A stretch of 45,415 bases of DNA from Deltaproteobacteria bacterium UBA4427 (lineage in GTDB: Bacteria; Myxococcota_A; UBA9160; UBA4427): positions 1 to 45,415 of the forward strand of contig DGPZ01000164.1 of NCBI GenBank assembly GCA_002390675.1. The letters are read 5' to 3'. Position 1 is the stretch's first letter. Each line of letters starts with the position of its first letter. The notes under the pieces are model-generated. The model did not search any database and was not told the origin of the DNA. It saw only the letters and a list, made by a program, of their open reading frames with translations. This document shows positions 43,401 to 45,415 of this stretch, in pieces. The translations under genes were made by a program, and so were the position numbers.

Positions 43401-43873
43401 TAAGCGTTCTCAAGATCCATCCCGTCCAATGCGCGAATGCCGGCGAGGGTGGCCTGGACCGCGAGGGGCGCGTTCTCCGCAATCTGGTCGGCGGTTTCGA
43501 AGGCGCGAGGCATCAGCTCCTCTGGCGAGACGATTTCATTCAAGAGTCCAATAGCGAGCGCCTTTTCAGCGTCGATCGGCTGCGCGGTATAAAGGAGATG
43601 GGCGGCATGAACGGAAGCAATTTGTCGGGGGAGCGCGACCGTCGCTTGTCCCGTGGGATAGAGCCCGAGCGCAACTTCTTCGAGGGCGAAGGTCGCATGC
43701 GGGACCGAGTAGCGAATCTCGCTCGCCAGCATCAAGTCGAAGCCACCCGCGCGAGCATGGCCATTCACGGCAGCAATCAGGGGCACGCGCAGCCGGGTCT
43801 TCACGAGAGTGGCGTGACCGACCGCACGTATTCCTTCAAAGTCGACCGGGTCGATCTTTTCTCCCCTGGCTAG
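40463..43873 (+). CDS. comEC: ComEC/Rec2 DNA-uptake channel with anomalous C-terminal read-through
   Basis: The frame encodes 1136 residues. Residues to about 935 are ComEC: several N-terminal transmembrane helices, an OB-like segment, and the Competence domain with HLIAISGLHVGL (about 351). More helices follow, then a metallo-beta-lactamase domain (VVFLDVGQGDAALIQ at about 655, ITHGDYDHRGG at about 712, LKVGHHGS at about 859). ComEC passes single-stranded DNA through the inner membrane. After about 43290 the frame runs antisense to the enoyl-CoA hydratase gene, and those 190 residues look non-coding. The natural end is probably near 43290; a stop may be lost, or an assembly or sequencing indel may be present. 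A +1 shift there meets a TAA at 43296. The start at GTG 40463 is weakly supported. The gap 40202-40462 upstream holds nothing convincing. Confidence 0.9.
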   Translation: MADLRDPTRGAGGRALRSTRLPTRLPSASALLPFVLVGACGLGLLVADRLAAAGTTPPEILSWFGANTELGLSLAASHVSFYAALALLAGVIILGIFAPLRCRLPINACATRRMLESLRTGRGQGRRPSRRLMMAFGVLAVFLLSSARLMVRFEHATSDTDIAWAAAENGPGGVRIVDALVARRTERPWGDEVILAQVRAADGLGGVPRSLLLRMDSRRESPSQSKRDFDRADFLLRPGLQVRLGLRVAPWLAARNPGRADSAHAAGRRGIGAVARLVGPGWMVERVRGEAPRAHSFFRRTSRYRVDVRRTVVERFARVSNNIGLAAALAVGDRSHLSEETRTSLRSMGLSHLIAISGLHVGLVGGFAVLLARRLWAIAPGRHGYLPVRNRTRISSRRPRLDPFSGPIACGAAAAAGYAWLSGAAPAVLRAALLFLLLALARAVGRRFSAAAGLAWVALGLIAIEPTVFFDVGAQLSFAACAGLVFAGWGVSSQQRRTTGFGEQMADSLRLSAAASFATAPFIAGMGGVLSVWGPAINLLAIPWTAFVVLPASFAAALMAVGLDGTEADAVIEFLLLPAVFSEAAAGSVAPRLPFIDLPIGLGPNAVGLIVILGLWQLRRKRPGVAYLIWVVLAGSTLTAGLVSPRGVESPYVPRVVFLDVGQGDAALIQGNRANVLIDTGGGVPGRPNGASVVRSLRALGVSELDLLVITHGDYDHRGGATAVLRSFKVNELWLPSGAQADPPLRDLAEEARALGARVAWVDGAPAPVGIGDLSIEVLWPAPTEALVRMDTAEVSSVAATKSRRAYSKRRNRNDGSLVLRIRLDGLTYLFTADVGREVEHALLRQVGGDRILESDVLKVGHHGSALSSSLEFLAAVSPQLAIVTAPCRATRGLPDEEVLGRVVSKGAKLAWTGRDGAIFVSRGKGESAAWLGWGHPRPCAGPRLTADEARRSFLDEGALSFPGIFRPTKGASECFLLGVSVLKIHPVQCANAGEGGLDREGRVLRNLVGGFEGARHQLLWRDDFIQESNSERLFSVDRLRGIKEMGGMNGSNLSGERDRRLSRGIEPERNFFEGEGRMRDRVANLARQHQVEATRASMAIHGSNQGHAQPGLHESGVTDRTYSFKVDRVDLFSPG
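43255..43299. terminator. Inverted repeat at the comEC/hydratase junction
   Basis: GTTAGGC (43255-43261) pairs with GCCTAAC (43293-43299), a perfect seven-pair stem with a 31-base loop. It spans the hydratase stop codon and lies where ComEC homology ends, so it may be a two-way terminator. Confidence 0.35.
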
Positions 43874-44104
43874 TGCTTGGGAAGCGGGAATGGTTTTTTT
43901 CATATCCATTCCCCCGCTGAATACGCGATCTCCTGCACCAGTGAGTATTGCTACGCGAATCTCAGCGTCTTCATTGATCTGTTTCCAGGCGGAGGCGAGG
44001 TCGCGGAGGGTTTCCGGATCGAATGAATTCGCTTGCTCCGGTCGATCCATCGTCACGAGGGCCACATGAGGGTGCTCTGTGGGAACTTCGAATCGTGCGG
44101 GCAA
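43295..44104 (-). CDS. Enoyl-CoA hydratase/isomerase family protein
   Basis: A 269-residue crotonase-fold protein. The oxyanion-hole region is TGAGDRVFSGGMDMKK, and a second is PLIAAVNGHARAGGFDLMLA. SEIRYSVPHATFALEEVALG and LYPTGQATVALPRQI follow, and the C-terminal helices include RAFVEKRAPRFVGR. The usual hydratase Glu pair is not fully conserved by eye (GGFDLM replaces GGGxEL), so an isomerase or other crotonase activity is possible. It probably acts in fatty or aromatic acyl-CoA breakdown. The start is TTG 44104, with an excellent AGGAG six bases upstream. Its 3' end is overlapped by the comEC read-through. Confidence 0.94.
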   Translation of the reverse strand: MPARFEVPTEHPHVALVTMDRPEQANSFDPETLRDLASAWKQINEDAEIRVAILTGAGDRVFSGGMDMKKTIPASQALARGEKIDPVDFEGIRAVGHATLVKTRLRVPLIAAVNGHARAGGFDLMLASEIRYSVPHATFALEEVALGLYPTGQATVALPRQIASVHAAHLLYTAQPIDAEKALAIGLLNEIVSPEELMPRAFETADQIAENAPLAVQATLAGIRALDGMDLENAYSQQEAFGRPLRRTEDAREAQRAFVEKRAPRFVGR

Positions 44105-44360
44105 TTGACTCTCCTGCTGGGGCTAGGTGGGCGGGGTTTGGACAAGGCGAATTGTTTGAGAGTTGGTATGAGGGCGCTAACGAGTAGGCGAGGGCAGTCG
44201 AAGTTGCGAGCGGAGCGGTCATTTGATCTTACGAGCGGCGATCTGTGCGAAGCTGGCCTCGGAGCCCAAAAGATTCAGTTTGATGGGTCGCGAAAATCAA
44301 AAATCTCAATCGTGATAGCGCGAGGCTCGATGAGAACCTCGAAATGGAAGTCGAGAATGT

Positions 44361-45002
44361 ATGACGGAACGCGAGAACTCAATTGAAGAGCCGGGATCAC
44401 CGGAGCCTGCGCGCGTTCAAAAATTGGCGGCGGCCTTCCCGCGGATTCTGATCGCGGGGGAGTTGGCGTTTCCAATCGCGCGAGATTGGATTGATCGGCT
44501 CGACCGATCTGTTGAGTCCGGTGGTCCGACACTGCCCGTATATCCCTTCACTGACCAGATTAGACAGGGACTCTTCGAGGCTCGGCGAGCCCGCCGTTTG
44601 GTGCGTGGATTCGAGGGAGCTGAGAAAGCGCTTGCCAGCCAAGAGGTTGGGCTGTCCAAAGCTGCAGCCACGCGTCCTGAGGGCGGAGGCTACCGCATCT
44701 CGCGATTGCTACTCGTGAGCACGGATGGTTCGGACCGGTTCTACCGCCAGGTCGAACAGCTCAAGGCCCGATTTTCGAGTCGATTGGAGGCATTGATGAT
44801 CGACGCGGATGAATGCGCACTTGGAGAGGCCGCCTTTGGGAGTGGACAGACGGCACGAGCGCTGTTGCTTGACCACAAGGAAGTCGTGGTTGACTGCCTT
44901 GCGGCGCTCGACATAACCCAGGGCTCGGCTCTTGAGACGGATTTAGCTCCCGACGAGCTGGATCCTGAGCAGTGCGATCAGGCGACAACCGAGGACCGTT
45001 GA
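44361..45002 (+). CDS. Conserved-looking protein of unknown function
   Basis: A 213-residue soluble protein. There is no signal, no membrane helix and no domain I can name. A possible alpha/beta core begins with AAFPRILIAGELAFPIARDW; a second stretch, SRLLLVSTDGSDRFYRQVEQ, is followed by RFSSRLEALMIDADECALGE. A final Asp/Glu-rich tail follows. The alternation of hydrophobic strands and helices suggests a globular enzyme or regulator of nucleotide-fold type, but no catalytic motif is clear. ATG 44361 lacks a good ribosome site. It is divergent from the hydratase, with a 256-base promoter gap in which I see no other gene. Confidence 0.72.
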   Translation: MTERENSIEEPGSPEPARVQKLAAAFPRILIAGELAFPIARDWIDRLDRSVESGGPTLPVYPFTDQIRQGLFEARRARRLVRGFEGAEKALASQEVGLSKAAATRPEGGGYRISRLLLVSTDGSDRFYRQVEQLKARFSSRLEALMIDADECALGEAAFGSGQTARALLLDHKEVVVDCLAALDITQGSALETDLAPDELDPEQCDQATTEDR

Positions 45003-45121
45003 TCCTCGCATGGCATTGCTGTTCGAACGCTTTTGATTCTAGCTGTGAAGCAAATTGCGGAGTTGGGCATGCAGCCTGAGCTGAGTATTCCAGGGTGAAA
45101 CGAAAAACTCGGTAAATCTTG

Positions 45122-45137
45122 TAAATATCCGTATTTA
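45122..45137. terminator. AT-rich hairpin near the right end
   Basis: TAAATA (45122-45127) pairs with TATTTA (45132-45137) over TCCG. It lies in the AT-richer convergent gap 45003-45216, between the unknown gene and the receiver fragment. No gene is seen in that gap. Confidence 0.35.
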
Positions 45138-45216
45138 ATCGCTTTGTTCCACGGGGAACGCGCACTTTCGGCGTCCGGAGTCCATGGGTTTTTCGCGATT
45201 TGGACGCGCTTCGCCT

Positions 45217-45415
45217 CTACTGGTCTTGTGCCCCAGTGCGGTCCTCGAGAGTGCTGTAAGCAGCCTTTTCGAGGGTTCGCTGAACGAGGCTCCGGACGGG
45301 AGCGGAGTCTTCCACCAGCAGGTTATCGATACGATTGGCATCACGGCCGCGAACTATTTTCCCTCTCGACATGCGGCTTACCCGTCGCTTGCTGGGGACT
45401 AGCCGCGAAGGGTGC
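45217..45415 (-). pseudogene. Receiver-domain fragment, interrupted; partial at the right edge
   Basis: On the minus strand a frame enters from the right edge and stops at TAG 45217-45219. It reads ANRIDNLLVEDSAPVRSLV, then QRTLEKAAYSTLEDRTGAQ, closely like the first 35 residues of a CheY-type receiver (LLVVEDs.avR.lv.r.LekaGY). It then ends where the phospho-acceptor strand should follow. The upstream residues are open to the edge, with an internal ATG at 45372. It may be the eroded 3' end of a hybrid kinase or a dead response-regulator gene. The function is lost unless a frameshift or sequencing error is responsible. Confidence 0.5.

Noticed and set aside
43290..43873. ComEC C-terminal 190 residues as a real extra domain
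   Set aside because: They are antisense to the hydratase gene and have shadow-like Arg/Gly/Ser composition.
45135..45402. 69- and 72-codon frames at the right end
   Set aside because: Neither has a motif or ribosome site, while the receiver-like frame in between has clear family resemblance.

Overview
The window reads as a GC-rich Gram-negative chromosome of deltaproteobacterial type (Myxococcota, Desulfobacterota or Binatota-like; I cannot place it further). The reasons are gene order and content: lptC-lptA-lptB-rpoN-ptsN-hprK-rapZ-EIIA(Man)-HPr, a metK-yajC-secD-secF run, ispD-ispF-cysS-uvrB-uvrC, a bactofilin, and a catabolic group of F420/LLM-type oxidoreductase, acyl-CoA dehydrogenase and glutathione-transferase genes. 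Most of the window is housekeeping. I see no prophage, transposase, CRISPR array, tRNA or rRNA.

Region by region. 1-7.8 kb is catabolic or detoxifying: the tail of a probable LLM-family oxidoreductase, a class II aldolase/adducin protein and a GreA/GreB-type factor on the minus strand, two glutathione S-transferases, then three acyl-CoA-dehydrogenase-fold genes in a row. The last two look like the alpha/beta pair of a heterotetrameric enzyme. 7.9-12.8 kb has an MFS exporter, a gene-poor 1.3 kb stretch with a possible sigma-54 transcription unit, an ECF-type sigma factor translationally coupled to a small unknown protein, and a two-CBS-domain protein. 13.2-15.6 kb is ilvBN on the minus strand, ending upstream in an unusually AT-rich intergenic patch.

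16.1-29.5 kb is one long plus-strand series. A small exported protein leads LPS export (lptC, an lptA with an extra N-terminal domain, lptB). Then come sigma-54 and the nitrogen/carbon phosphotransfer regulators (ptsN, a short hprK, rapZ, EIIA-Man, HPr), with no enzyme I and no hpf gene in the window. metK, a SpoIID-like lipoprotein and the Sec accessory genes yajC-secD-secF follow. A triple hairpin separates secF from the convergent bactofilin gene.

30.8-43.3 kb is another plus-strand run: tolC, ispD, ispF, cysS, uvrB, uvrC, an unknown gene behind a possible sigma-54 promoter, and comEC. The comEC frame has no stop at the end of its conserved part and runs about 580 bases antisense into an enoyl-CoA hydratase gene. 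The window closes with an unknown 213-residue protein and a receiver-domain fragment on the minus strand.

Most worth a second look: an H-type pseudoknot geometry in the uvrB leader, the TolB/CsgG-like plus LptA fusion, a 33-residue membrane microprotein coupled to ptsN, the sigma-54-like promoters with unknown downstream genes, and the comEC read-through. No wholly new multi-gene system is evident.
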